Positions 33,701-45,708 of a stretch of 64,000 bases of DNA are shown here, one piece after another (the stretch's first letter is position 1; each line of letters begins with the position of its first letter). The DNA is from Zingiber officinale (taxonomy: Eukaryota > Streptophyta > Magnoliopsida > Zingiberales > Zingiberaceae), in NCBI RefSeq assembly GCF_018446385.1, contig NC_055990.1:27985891-28049890 (forward strand), in the 5' to 3' direction. A program made the translations under genes and the position numbers. The notes beneath the pieces were generated by a model, which saw only the letters and a list, made by a program, of their open reading frames with translations, had not been told where the DNA came from and did not search any database.

Positions 33701-34840
33701 ATATTAGATCATCATGGTGTCACCTAGGATATCCACTAGAAGCAACACGATCATCAGAAAACTACAACATACTCAAAAGATAAACTAAAATTTCACATGA
33801 TCTTGTTATACCAACAGAAGTTCAGGTATATATCTTCTCTTTTCAGCAAATTTTGAGTAGCTTTATTTTCAAACATTCTTAATTAGCAAGTCCAGGTTGA
33901 TAGTATTAATGCATATAGAATGATACTTTATATGTTTCTTGTTTGGTATGATTTTTAATCTTTTAAATTATGTTTATTAGGTTTATATTTTTATTGTTTA
34001 ATTTACTTATACAAATTTATTGATTGTATTTGTAGGTGATAGGTACTTGGATTTTGCATATGATGGTTGAAGATGATTGATAGTAAATTGTTGAGTTTTT
34101 ATTTTATATGACTTTGTTAGTTTTAAAACTCAATGATTTGTTAGTATTTAGTTAGCATTGGATTCAATACTTTTACATTAGTATTGCATTTGTACTTTTG
34201 TGAAGATGGGATGATATGGTGAATGAATTGGATATTTTGGATGTAAAACGTTTCTATTCTTATTATGGTGAATGGTGATGATGGTTAAATTGTGATGATG
34301 TGTAACTTTTTCTATTATGTGATGAATGTTTTGTGTTCTGAATAAATATTATTAATTTATTATTATGTATTCTAAATGTTTCTATTTAATGTTTTTATAA
34401 AATATTATAATTAACATTTAATAATATCATTATAGATTATATAAGATGACAGTTTAAAATACCCTTATAAATTATCATTACTAACATAATTTATTGTCCT
34501 TATATAAAAATTTAAAAAAATTTATAATTGTCAATATAAATTAGTTTAGGTGACATTTATATTTGTCCTTATTTAGATAATAAAAAGGCATGCATAAATG
34601 TCCATAAAATATGTTTTCGTGACAATTTCGATTGTCATTATATTCCTATATTTAAGACACTTTTGAAGTTAGCATAAATATTTTATAATGACATTATATA
34701 AATGTCAGGAATACTAGAGGGTCTATGCTAACACCGCATATCAATACATTTTTTGGTGGTGTCACCATAGCTTTAGTGTCACTAAAAGTACACTATAAGG
34801 GCATTTATGTGTGTCCTTAAAGGCTATATTTCTAGTAGTG
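30763..34840. mobile_element. Nested nonautonomous CACTA transposon, 4078 bp
   Basis: The ends are perfect 20-bp inverted repeats beginning CACTACTAGAAATATAGCCT (30763-30782 and 34821-34840). A perfect 3-bp TSD, TGG, flanks them (30760-30762, 34841-34843). Subterminal DNA holds many ATGACATTT / AAATGTCA units (30800-30920, 34430-34790). No transposase or other recognisable coding sequence is present; 30960-31390 is C/T-rich and exon-like, followed by intron-like T-rich DNA. It inserted after the larger CACTA element had its gene cargo. Confidence 0.93.
33531..33588. repeat. Perfect 58-bp palindrome with TA-repeat centre
   Basis: The arms ATGGATAGAAGCAAATCC... are exactly complementary around a (TA)n centre at 33559.5. 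It lies inside the nested CACTA element and has the same design as the palindrome at 30529-30604, but with unrelated arm sequence. Confidence 0.92.
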
Positions 34841-35745
34841 TGGTTTACATATATTGTGTTTCCATCTAATATTGTGTTTCCATCTTAAATTCCCATGTAA
34901 CCATGTTTTGGCTGGTTTGCATTTTAGAATGAGCAACCAAAAGCTTTTATCATTCCTTCCCTTTGAAACATTGATGTAAAAGATGTATTTTAAAACATCT
35001 CTAGATGTCTGTAACTTTGTGTATTACTATATTTTGCTATGACCTTACTGTTCTAGCCTATGACCTATTTAGTTATCATCTAGTCTCGTGCCATACAATT
35101 TTCATTTTTATCCTTCTCTACCAGCTCAAATCCTATTCTTTTCTAGTGATTACAATTTCAATACATGTCTGTGTCATGAATTTCCACTGTATATGCTAAG
35201 TGTGTCAAGAGTTATCTCATGTTGTTTTTTCTGGGTGGTGCACTCGATGGCTCCTAACCTCCCTCCCCTTTAATTCTTTATATATATATATATATTACAT
35301 CGCTTTCTGAAGAGAAAGAGAGATGCAATACACTATATATATGCCTCTACGAACCCTAGACCTCCTCTCCCTCTTCCTCCATTGCCTCATTTCTCTTCTG
35401 GTGAGCTTCCCTTCTCTCAACATTTTCAATCTGTAAGTTACTTAAACTCTGCATATATATGATTATGTACTTATTACTGAATGAATATATACACTAAGAG
35501 TGTGTTCTACGTTAACATTGAGCATGCAACCATTCATCTTGTATAAGTTGTAGTGCACTCAAAGAAACATCTCTCTCTCTATATGTGGCCGGTAGTGCTT
35601 TTCATGTTTTCTAGTTAGCTTTTTCTTACTAACTTATATTGGAAGGCTTCAATTGCAAAATAAACTTGAAAGTTGTAATAATTCAGGAGTGCTTCGATCG
35701 ATCAGAAGGTAGATTAATAAGTGCAGTATATATTAATTCTTTGAG

Positions 35746-36570
35746 ATGGAAGGAGAGAGCAGCGTCGTTCCACCGGGTTTCAGGTTTCATCCCACAGAAG
35801 AAGAGCTGGTGGGCTACTACCTTGCGAGAAAGGTAGCTTCTCAAGAGATTGATTTAGATATCATTCAAGATGTCGATCTTTATCGAATAGAACCTTGGGA
35901 TCTTCAAGGTCAGCATACTTAATTTAATTAATTACTACTCTCGATGATCAAGTACTTTGCTAGCTAATTATCTATCTTTTACTTTGGTTAAATTAACAAA
36001 TATATAGATAAGTGCAAGCATGGAGTACATGAGGAGCAAAAAGAATGGTACTTCTTTAGCTTCAAGGATAGGAAGTATCCAAGTGGGACGAGGACGAATA
36101 GAGCTACTTCAGCTGGATTTTGGAAGGCAACCGGTCGAGACAAGCCGGTGTTATCGAAGTTTAGGGTAATAGGGATGCACAAAACGCTTGTCTTCTATAA
36201 GGGAAGAGCACCAAATGGGAAGAAAACCGATTGGATCATCCATGAATATTGTCTTCAATCCAATGAAAATGACCCAACTCAGGTAGGTCAATCATAATGA
36301 TCATCCTCAAGCTGTGTATGTTAGTGAAAAACAATCATATTAATACATGTATGAAACACATGCATACTGAAGTATTTTGATGTGTAAAACTTGACACAGG
36401 AAGAAGGATGGGTTGTTTGTAGAGCATTCAAGAAGCCAAACCCCAATCAAAGGCCTAATTTGGACAGTTTAGGGCACAATTACTATCAAGGGTTAGATTT
36501 GAACTTGTTATTCATAGATCTATCACTATATGATGTGGTTGAGATAATTGATAAATGTTTATCTTTTTAA
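35746..36570 (+). CDS. Captured NAC transcription factor, VND7-like, truncated
   Basis: Exons 35746-35908, 36008-36282 and 36400-36570 have consensus GT-AG borders and join into a 202-codon open frame ending TAA at 36568-36570. All five NAC subdomains are present: [84 protein letters not shown] and [13 protein letters not shown]. The FRKP-NQRP-type ending and overall wording fit the VND7 group of xylem vessel regulators (from memory). After the domain about 30 unrelated residues replace the activation region. One odd change is H for R in GM-R-KTL. If expressed it could bind DNA or dimerise without activating. The 5' leader 35277-35745 with TATATA runs may be captured promoter. Confidence 0.82.
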
Positions 36571-37103
36571 GCATTCTAATTAGTCATCTTGTTACCTGGT
36601 GCTCTTATTGCATTTTCAACTATGATCTTTGGTCTTGGTTTACTAATATATTATTTATGTGTTTTTACAGTTTACAAATCTCAAGTACTCTAGAGTTGAA
36701 ATTGATGAAGTGCGGTTCGAGTGGGTTGAATGCATGCTAGATTACATTTGAAGTGCGGTTCTACCTTGATGTGTTAAAAGAATGTTCTACCTTGATTTTG
36801 ATATCTATTAGCTAGCTTTTGATGTAAAAAGAATGTTTGAGTATTTTATGGATACTGTTGTAAGAAGATTATTTATATAATTTGTGAATATTTGTATATT
36901 TTATGGATATTGTTGAATGAAGAATATTTGTATAATTTGTGAATATTTGTGTATTTTTTTATTATTGTCGGTTTTCATTATTTCGGAAATCAAATTTGTG
37001 CTGTTAAAAATATACATATTACATCGGTTTTCCACCGCTGCAAAACCGATGTTATTAACTAATATTACATCGGTCATTTACCGCTGCCAAAACTGGTGTT
37101 ATT

Positions 37104-38824
37104 TGTTGGTGCAACCTTAGGTCAAGGTTGACCTGGTTGACCCGACTCGAGTTGACCTGACTCGAGTTGTATTTTGATGTTTGACGAGAATAGAAAAGTT
37201 GTATCTTGATGTTTGACAAGAATACAAACTTGGGAGATTGTGGGTGCAACCTTCGGTCAAGGTTGACCTGGTTGACCCGACTTGAGTTGATTTGATTCGG
37301 TAAAGTCCAAGTATGGAGACTTGGCACGGGAAAAGTCCAAGTATGGAGACTTGGCACGGAAAAGTCCAAGCAGGGAGCTTGGCACGGGGAAAAGTCCAAG
37401 TATGGAGACTTGGCACGGAAAAGTCCAAGCAGGGAGCTTGGCACGGGAGAAGTCCAAGTATGGAAGCTTGGCATGGGAAGTCGGAGAGGGCTCGGCAGCT
37501 CGTTCTCCGGACTAGGTCAGAGAGGGCTCGGAAGCTCGTTCTCTGGACCGGACGAAGTCGGAGAGGGCTCGGCAGCTCGTTCTCCGGACTAGGTCAGAGA
37601 GGGCTCGGAAGCTCGTTCTCTGGACCGGATGAAGTCGGAGAGGGCTCGGTAGCTCGTTCTCCGGACTAGGTCAGAGAGGGCTCGGTAGCTTGTTCTCTGG
37701 GGTCGGAGAGGGCTCGGTAGCTCGTTCTCTGGAGCAGATGAAGTCGGAGAGGGTTCGGTAGCTCGTTCTCCAGACTAGGTCAGAGAGGGCTCGGTAGCTC
37801 GTTCTCTGGACCGGACGTGGAAGTCGGAGAGGGCTCGGTAGCTCGTTCTCCAGACTAGGTCAGAGAGGGCTCGGTAGCTCGTTCTCAAGACCAGGAAGGC
37901 CTTAGGATTTAGGGATGAGAAGCTCTAAATCCACATGGGCATTGGATCGATCAGCAGACCGATCCAGTGATACTCAGGTTTATCTAATCGGTCTGGTGAC
38001 CGATCAGTAACCAAACAGAGGTCACTGTGAGTTATCTGATCGGTCTGTAGACCGATCAAGAAGCCTACTGATCGGTCCACAGACCGATCAGGAAGCGATC
38101 AGAAACGAGAACAGAGATGGCTGACCGGTCTGGGGACCGATCAGCCTAGGGCCTGATCGGTCCACAGACCGATCAGATGGCTCCCAGACCGATCAGGGTG
38201 GAGCCTGATCGGTCCAGGCCTAGCCGTTGCGACACAATGGCTAGATTTCTGTGTTGTTCTTTGTCTTCTTCTTCACAGGTGCAGATATAAATCAGATGCT
38301 GAGCACCTCTACGAATAGTTGTTCTTCTTCCTCACTCTTGCGATCTGAGCTTTGCTGAGCTCCCTATTCCTGAAGCTTCGTGTGAGCTTTCCTCGACTGG
38401 GTGATCAGTTGCTGTTGACATCGTGAAGTTGCTGCTTCATCGAACTCCAGTCGACGAGAAGGCAAGCAAAGTGTTTTTACATTTATATTGTTCTTGTTTT
38501 CTTTCTCTATTGGTTGTACTCCATTCTTGCTGTTGCAAGAGAGATTGTGGCGAGGTTTCTCCACCCAAAAGGAGTTCATATTAGCCGGTTATCCTGGGTC
38601 TCATCCACCGACGGTTTGATAGGTTTCGTCCACCTTACGAACACGCCGAGGAGTAGGAGTATCATCTCCGAACCTCGTTATATCATCGTGTTTGAGGTTT
38701 GATCTTCTTCACTTTCATTTCTACATTGTATTTCCGCTGCGCTAACCTAAATTGTAGGAAGAAACGATAATTTGAGGTCGGCTATTCACACCCCCCTCTC
38801 TAGCCGCATCCGAAGGTCCTAACA
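37104..38824 (+). mobile_element. Solo LTR related to the Sirevirus LTRs
   Basis: It runs from TGTTGGTGCAAC to GGTCCTAACA with a perfect 5-bp TSD, TTATT (37099-37103, 38825-38829), inside the 3' subterminal region of the larger CACTA element. The interior shares GATCGGTC...GACCGATC dyads (37940-38215), GAGGGCTCGGTAGCTCGTTCTC units and the CTATTCACACCCCCCTCTCTAGCC terminus region with the 14601-26166 LTRs, in opposite orientation. No internal region remains, so it is the product of LTR-LTR recombination. Confidence 0.92.
37300..37905. repeat. Two tandem-repeat blocks in the solo LTR
   Basis: Bases 37305-37475 are repeats of a 26-29 bp unit, AAGTCCAAGTATGGAGACTT plus GGCACGG. Bases 37480-37895 are repeats of a ~35-bp unit, GTC(G/A)GAGAGGGCTCGGTAGC plus TCGTTCTC, about a dozen copies. 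ORFs spanning these blocks are repeat artefacts. Confidence 0.88.
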
Positions 38825-39056
38825 TTATTAACATATAATATTACATCGGTTTTACACCGTTGATGAAACAGTGTTGTTAAGTGATACTACACCGGTTAAT
38901 AACCGATTCGAAGACCGGTGTCGTTAAGTGATACTACACCGGTTTTAACCCGATGTCTAAAATGGCAGACTTTTAACATCGGCTTCATAGACATCGGTCG
39001 AAAATGAAATAGACACCGGTGGAAAACCGATGTCTATGAGGATTTTTGTTGTAGTG
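38825..39056 (+). repeat. 3' subterminal and terminal repeats of the CACTA element
   Basis: Continuing from 36960-37098 across the solo LTR, this holds repeated TACATCGGTTTT, ACACCGGTT and GACATCGGT units and ends in the 28-bp TIR (39029-39056). Bases 36571-36959 between the NAC gene and these repeats show nothing recognisable. Confidence 0.88.
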
Positions 39057-39896
39057 TCTATATAGAGCATACCTTTGTCAGAACGCTTCTGAGCAAGATA
39101 CTCCTTACAATTGCGCCTCCAATATTCAGGCCTATTGCAATGGAAACAAACATGTTCTGATTGATTAAACTTTGTGGGCCTTGGCTTCTTAATTATTAGG
39201 TTTAATCTTCTTTATAGGGGCAGAACACTTCTTTCCCTTTTTCTTAGGTCCTTTCTTGGATCCAGAAGATGAACCCACAAGGAAAATAGATTTTTCCTTT
39301 TTCATTATCGCTTCATAATTTGCAAGCATATTGACTAGCTCTTCAAGGGTAGCCTCTAGCTTATTCATATTGAAATTAACCACAAAATTATCAAATGAGG
39401 AGGGGAGAGATAACAATATGACGTATGTTGATAGCTCGTGTGGAATAACTAAGTCAAGGTTCACCAACTTTTCAATAAGCCCAATCATCTTAACTCCATG
39501 CTCATGGATCGAAGCCCCATATCACATACGAGCTGTCATGAGCTCCTTGATAGTCGCGTGCCTGACTGAACGAGTTTGTGCACCATACAACTGTTGTAGG
39601 TGTATGTGAATATCTTTAGCATCCACAATCTCCTCAAACCGCCTTTGTAATTCATTTGACATTGAAGCCAACATATAACATCTTACTTGAAGATTATGGT
39701 CCGACCATTTTTCAAGCTTTTCCAACTCATCAGAGGTGACATTAACAAGAGCCTCTTTTGGAGGTGCCTTATCCAATGTATATGCAATCTTTTCAGATGC
39801 CAGAATAATCTTTAAATTTCTTAGCCAATCAGAATAGTTAGGTCCAGTTAATTTGTTCTAATCAAGTATCACAGATAGTGAATTCTGAGATGCCAT
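39057..39896 (-). pseudogene. gag: Copia gag fragment
   Basis: Reading starts at an ATG at 39896. It contains NYSDWLRNLKIILASEKIAY, VRCYMLASMSNELQRRFEEI, ATIKELMTARM, a stop, then LIEKLVNLDLVIPHELST and ANYEAIMKKEKSIFLVGSS, a lysine-rich stretch and a zinc knuckle CFHCNRPEYWRRNC. The knuckle has Tyr where His is expected. In-frame stops interrupt it three or more times. The frame stops at the CACTA insertion (39057) and continues at 26176. Confidence 0.88.
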
Positions 39897-40949
39897 ATCA
39901 AAAATATACTGAAATGGAAATAGATAATTAATATTACTAATTATTTTAAATAATTCATAAGATAAAATATGTGAACTTTTATATTTTGAATTACCTCCCA
40001 CTATTTTTGACATTTCCATCACCCTCTAATGGAAACGGGAAATTATATTTCCTTAGTGAGTACATAAAGCCCAATTAGGCCAATTGTGATCCCTGAATGA
40101 TATCAATCAATCATAATTCCCAAAAGGTATAACTCAATTACATCATATGCAACCTCTATGTAATTCGCCTCACGTTTGATAAGGGCCCAATAATATGACG
40201 TCGATTATCTTTGCGTGTCCAGCCGACCCATCAATGTTAGATTGTAATGGACGGTCTCCATGCGTTCCCTCAATGATATGAGCCAAAGTCATGGGAGTTC
40301 CACCCAATCCACATCACTTATGTCAGTGGAAGACATAACTTTCTGGCGTCCAGGCCTCCCCAATGATATAAGCCAGACACTGACTGCGGGTAGTATTCAT
40401 CATGCAACCACCGTTGATGGAAAGCAGTGAAAAATATACTCTTTTATTTTTCCCTTTATGTCTTGATATAAATTTTGAATCATATTCAAAATGAGGAATT
40501 TTAATTTAAATATTTATATCATCACTTGAAGATATAATATGTTTTATGTATGTTTGCCGGATTCAAGCAACTATGTTATAGAATAACATACATACATATA
40601 TCTAATCTTATATATCAAATATATCATATTTTAAGGATAAGCAATCAGTGAGAACCATTTGATCATCCTTCTTGCATCGTATGCGTAATATCAAATATTT
40701 TATATCAATTAATTAATTGTAATTAATTAATTGATCAACTTATGTTTCTTGTTAATTATTTAAATTTGACCACAAGATTATCAACTAAATTGATAAATCA
40801 ATTTATCTATAATCAATTTTGGTAAACCAATTATAGGTAAAATCATATTTCACCATAATATGTCACCAAATATTTTACGTTGTCAAACTAATTAACATGA
40901 ACATATTTACTTTTGTCTTAAAGTCCATACGATAAACAATGATAACCTC

Positions 40950-40961
40950 GCTCTGATATCA
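40950..40961 (-). other. Decayed tRNA-Met primer binding site
   Basis: The coding strand reads TGATATCAGAGC, one change from TGGTATCAGAGC, four bases inside the Copia 5' LTR. Bases 39897-40949 are the untranslated leader; no gene is seen there. Confidence 0.82.
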
Positions 40962-40965
40962 CTAT

Positions 40966-43574
40966 TGGAACCGAATTCAAAATTCGGTGATCGTATTTCT
41001 ACACTCCTATGCATAGTAGAAATTTAAAATTTTATTTATAATTTAACAATTAAATCAAAGGAGTGTTCGTATGATTTTAAAAACAAACATAAGCATGATC
41101 TTTATCTAAGCATGCATTACAATCTAACCATATAAGTAAGATCCTAAAAGCATAACAAAGATACACTATCATGTGATTGATTCATATAATGATAATTTAA
41201 TCATTTTATTTATACATGCTAAACTATCTAAAATAAACATATTAAATCATTTAAACATAACATAAATAAAACTATTAATATTCATTAACATATATATAAA
41301 TCATAGTACAAGCATAAACATACCTTCCAAACAGTCTGTGTTTGGGATGACTCCAACTATTCTAGTTGTAGCGAAATAGCTCTTCGTTGTTGTCACGAGC
41401 TCGTACTTCCTTCGCCTAATCCGGTCCACGATCGGGGTCCTCTTTCCAACACTTGATCGCACTAGCGATCGAATGTCGTTTTTCGTCGAGGCGATCAAAG
41501 CGACTTCCTCGAAGATAAGGAAAGGGCTGCCCAATTACCTCTTCACAAGGGGTTGTCTAATAGCTCTTAACAAGGAGTTACGCCTTTCCGAAATTCTACA
41601 AGAAGGTGGGCACCGATAATGCTTCTCGAAGAGGAGAAGTAACAAATAAGGAGATGAGAGTGAAGAAGATTTCTATCTTCTTCTCTGGAAGTGGCTGCTG
41701 AAAACTCTCAAGAAGAAGAGAAAAATGCCTGCTGTCCGTCCTCTTGGCAAGACTCAAAAATTGGCTTCTGAATCTCTTCTCTCCACTGAAGACACTCCAC
41801 GGAAGAAGCAACCTATTCTCTGATTCATCTCTCCACTGAAGACACTCCACGGAAGAAGCAACCTATTCTCACTTCACTCCAAATTGTTGCTATCGAATTT
41901 TTCATCAAGAAGAAAAAGCATAACTCTCTTTTCCTTAACATCTTAAATAGCAAGCCAAACAAAAAAACGTGGAGTGAGTGTATTAGTGGAGGTAATGGGT
42001 GAGTGGGAAAGTGGAGGAAAAGGGAAAATTTGTAGAACGTGGAGAGGTGAAGGAAAAAGAAAATAAAAATGTTCTCTTTTTCATTTTCCTTACACGTTGA
42101 AATGAAATACCTATTTTTAATTTTTTTTTTCATAATGCAATTTAATTATAATTGCATTTCTTCTTATGTTTAAAATTTTAAAGCCCAACATCTCTTCCAT
42201 CTCAGTCTATTGGATTTTAGAACTTTTCTAGAACTCAATAATATGAGTCAATTATAATCATATCAACGATCTAATATCGTTGACACGATAAATACATTTG
42301 CTCGCTATTACAATAATATAAATCTAAGTTATAGAGTTTATGTAGAACTCTTCCACTCTCCTTGTTTTCTATTGATTGGAAATCAATATAACATTTGATC
42401 ATATCAAACTTTATATGTCAATACACTGTTTGATCACATCAAACTTTATTCAACTTTAACTCTTTGAATTTGACTTTCTCAACGGGAAATAGGAAAATCA
42501 ATACTTGTGTGACCCTCAATGGTTCAGGGATACAACTAGTCGTGGGTTCACAACTCTTTGTGATTCAAGACTATACTTGTTCTTTATTCGGGCATACCCT
42601 TAATAGCCCCATCATATGATTAACTCCTTAATTATAGGATATCAGAACTAATTCTGATTAACACCTAATGAATCATGGTAAGAGCATCTAGCAGCATCAC
42701 TCATGATTCCCTAGGTATCACTGAATAGTGCCTACAAGAACCAGTCGATTATAGTTAACATACAGTTCGGTCCCTTCATCTCATATATCCCGGTCGAATC
42801 TACAACCATTGGTACATCGAGGATTGTATATTGATTCAACAACCATGTGATATATTTTATAGTGATATCACATATGTAATTAGGAAACTCCTTTCCTAAA
42901 GTATATCTTACAGCTCTGATCATGGACTTCATTCACTATAAAACAATAAGATATCCACACCTGTAGGTGTGCGGTAAACCCCCGACTACAATACACTAAC
43001 TCCTATATATTTCGTTACTACACCCAATCTCACAACCTGATGACCCTAATAGAGTCGGTAAATGAGTCAAAGTGCAGCCCCAACATATCGAGTCTAAGTG
43101 TTGTCCCGGGTCATAAGGACTACTAGTGTACAACCACAACCAAAGATTTATCCATTTGATAAATGATAACCACTTGGAAAGTCTATGTGAGGGATGTTCG
43201 ATGAACCCATCATATGATCACCCATCTGTATGTTTGAACATCTCTATGTCCTTACCAATGAAACATGATACACTACATCACAGATGCTAGTTTATAGCTC
43301 AAGCAGCCTTTTATCCTTGTTTATTAGGCGACCCAATTGACTTGGAACAAATTTAGAATATATAATGAATATTGATGTATTTCATGATGACCATCATATG
43401 TGCCACCACATCTCACTATAGTATATTCAAGGACTTTATCTATGCATATAGCATGGTTATAAAGATAAAGTAATGCCAAACTAAATTGAATTATATTAAA
43501 ATAAAAGTTGTTTATTTACAAGAGTCCATAAAGCCCTAGACAATAGTTGGCTTTGTTGGGCACCTAGTCTAACA
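40966..43574 (-). repeat. 5' LTR of the Copia element, about 2.6 kb
   Basis: On the minus strand it starts TGTTAGACTAGG (43574) and ends GAATTCGGTTCCA (40966). Copia leader and gag lie on one side, and unrelated gag-only sequence starts at 43575 on the other. A ~50-bp tandem duplication (GAAGACACTCCACGGAAGAA) is at 41785-41870. Small ORFs within (41301-42133, 42732-42932) have no recognised domain. Confidence 0.82.
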
Positions 43575-43589
43575 CGAAGTACCGAATCA

Positions 43590-44995
43590 ATGGCCAGACC
43601 GAGCATATACCCACCAAAGTTCGAGGAGAAGTTCGCTAGCTGGAAAATGAGAATGCAGGTATTCTTTAAAATCGACTTTGAATTACTTTAAATAATAAAG
43701 TTCGATTTTGTAGCACCCGAGGGTAAGGAAGAATACCAGTGGACGAAGAAGGAATAGGACGACTACGTGACAAACGGCAAAGTAGAGTTCCATCTGTTAA
43801 GCATCCTTCCACCACAAGAAGTCAACCAGATCGGCACCTACAACTCAACAAAGGAGCTTTGAGAGAAGTTCCTTGAGTTACACGAAGGGGCGTCCAAAGC
43901 TAAGCTCGTGAGACGAGACTTACTTCGCAACCAGCTCACCAACCTACAATTTGAAGAAGACGAAACGATTGCACACCTACACTCAAGGATTAATGAGCTC
44001 ATCACCGGACTATCGAATCTCGGAGAAAAGGTAAGCAACCGAGATTCACTAAGGTACGCTCTTAATGCATTCCCTAGAAATATAAAATGGGCGTCACTAG
44101 TAGATGTATTCTATATCTCTAAGGTCTTAGAATCTATTACCTTAAAAGAATTATTTTCAACTTTTGAAGTGCATTAATTAAGATGTGCAGGTATGAAGGA
44201 GCCGAAACACAACATCACCTTCAAGACAACGAGAGATGAACATGAGTCAAAATCCTCTCTCGACTATAATGAAATGGTAATGATGGTAAGGTGTTTTAAA
44301 AAGTTATTTAAATCAAGAAAAATTAACCATCCGTAGGGTAGAAAGAAAAGGACAATTAGATGCTACCACTGCAACGAAGAAGGACACGTTAAGGACAACT
44401 GCCCTAAGTTAAGGAACATGGAAAAGGACAAAGGAAAGAAGCTTGCCCAAATGAACAAGTACAAGACTTTAAAGGCGACGTGGGACGAAACATCGTCCGA
44501 ATCGGAAGTTGAGGCTTTCTCCGGACTTACATTAATGGCAAGTCATCAAGAAGATGAACATGAAGCAAGCTCGTTCAAAATTAGCATCGAGAACATTGAT
44601 GAAGGGGGAGCTACATCGGAAGAAAGCAATAGTTCAGGGGAGCTACAGATAACGAGATCGACAAGGTGAGTCTGGTACAATCTCTACCTCCCGATAAATT
44701 ATTTAAATTTGTGAAATTATTAACTAAAGATTGTTGTAAATTAAAAAAAGAAATTAAAAAGCTAAAATTAATTCTAGCAAAATCTTGTCCATTAGAAGAT
44801 TTTGATAAATTAAAACTAGAAAATGATAATTTGTAAAAAGAAATAAAAAAAACTTGAAAAGTCATACATGTACATATAGTATAAGAAGATATAATTTGAA
44901 CTAGTATTTTAAATATCATAAAGGATAAATTAAGAAAATTTGTCAAGAATACATTCCAAAGAAATTCTTAATTAACCCAGTTGGAAGGAACCTTT
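43590..44995 (+). pseudogene. gag: Gag-only element copy 1: gag remnant
   Basis: It starts ATGGCCAGACCGAGC and follows the Sirevirus-type gag order: KFEEKFASWKMRMQVFFKID, a stop, FHLLSILPPQEVNQIG, RRDLLRNQLTNLQ, YALNAFPRNIKWASLVDV, CCHC knuckle CYHCNEEGHVKDNCP and a C-terminal NPVGRNLYWVPKS. Several stops and frame breaks are present. No pol follows: 44996-45693 is AT-rich noncoding DNA leading straight to the polypurine tract. The 5' LTR and leader are missing because the Copia element inserted just upstream. Confidence 0.85.
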
Positions 44996-45693
44996 ATTGG
45001 GTTCCAAAGTCTTGTCTTAATTAAAGTTTAATTGGACTTAGGGCTTTCAGAGAGTACATTAAACGTTTAATTTCCTTATGAGGCTTTATCTAGAAAGTGG
45101 TTGTTGCTCCAATAATCAAAAATGCTTAGTGCCTTACCATAGCCTAGAAGTTAAGATTGAAATAAAATGTTTAATTGACTAACTGATAAAACATTTAATT
45201 ATAAAATAATGCTTTAATAGTTACTTAAATATTTTACAGTATCCTTAATTTAGAAAAAAATTTCTTCTTAGAATTTTTTTTCTTAGAAATTTTTTTAAGA
45301 CTTAAAGTTTTTTTCGTAAGTATCAGATTTACTTTACCAAAATTTCTACAAAATTAGTTTTTGAAAATTTATTTAACTGAGGAAATTATTGATTGTTTCT
45401 CAAAAAAAATTTTACTTAGAAATTTTTTCTAAATTATTATATTTTTAGTGCTATCAAAATTATTTTCAAAATCATGTTAAAATTTTCAAAATTATTTGAA
45501 AATCAGAGTTTCATAAAAGTTACCCTTAGATTTTTTTTTGGTACCCTATTTTTTATGTGATCAAAGGGGGAGAAGGGAAGATTAAGTCTAGGGGAAGATA
45601 GATTAAATTTTTAAAATTTTTGCAATTAAATTGCAAATTTATTGCTTTTATTTTATATTTTTTTTATCCTAACTTAACATGAGTTTCTCACAT

Positions 45694-45708
45694 CAAAAAG
45701 GGGGAGAT
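45694..45708 (+). other. Polypurine tract of copy 1
   Basis: CAAAAAGGGGGAGAT lies directly before the TGTTAG terminus of the 3' LTR. Confidence 0.88.

Larger units (their letters stand above)
26177..39056 (+). mobile_element. CACTA (CMC/En-Spm) transposon carrying host gene pieces
   Basis: The ends are CACTACAACAAAAA at 26177 and its complement at 39043-39056. The 28-bp terminal inverted repeats have only two mismatches. A perfect 3-bp TSD, TCT, flanks it (26174-26176, 39057-39059). Subterminal DNA is full of ACATCGGTTTT-type repeats, as in CACTA elements. Removing the element and one TSD copy restores the Copia gag frame at the insertion site, which confirms both ends. No transposase is present. 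It carries plus-strand exons of a P450 reductase, an RNI/LRR gene, an unassigned exon and a NAC gene. Nested inside are another CACTA element and a solo LTR. Confidence 0.93.
1394..43574 (-). mobile_element. Decayed Copia retrotransposon split by nested insertions
   Basis: Read on the minus strand, the order is 5' LTR (40966-43574), tRNA-Met primer site (40950-40961), gag (39896-39057), protease/integrase linker (14600-14472) and integrase (2150-1394). Downstream pol and the 3' LTR lie beyond the left edge. The reading frame is continuous on either side of two of the insertions (the CACTA element at 26177-39056 and the solo LTR at 2151-14466) once one TSD copy is removed, which shows these are pieces of one element. 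Several in-frame stops and a shortened protease region make it inactive. The lineage is probably Angela/Tork-like, judged from the gag and integrase wording; this is from memory of the family. Confidence 0.85.

Noticed and set aside
37117..37669. Repeat-peptide ORFs on both strands
   Set aside because: Artefacts of the 26-29 bp and 35-bp tandem repeats in the solo LTR.
44611..44946. 111-codon minus-strand ORF
   Set aside because: Antisense shadow of the AT-rich gag 3' region of copy 1.
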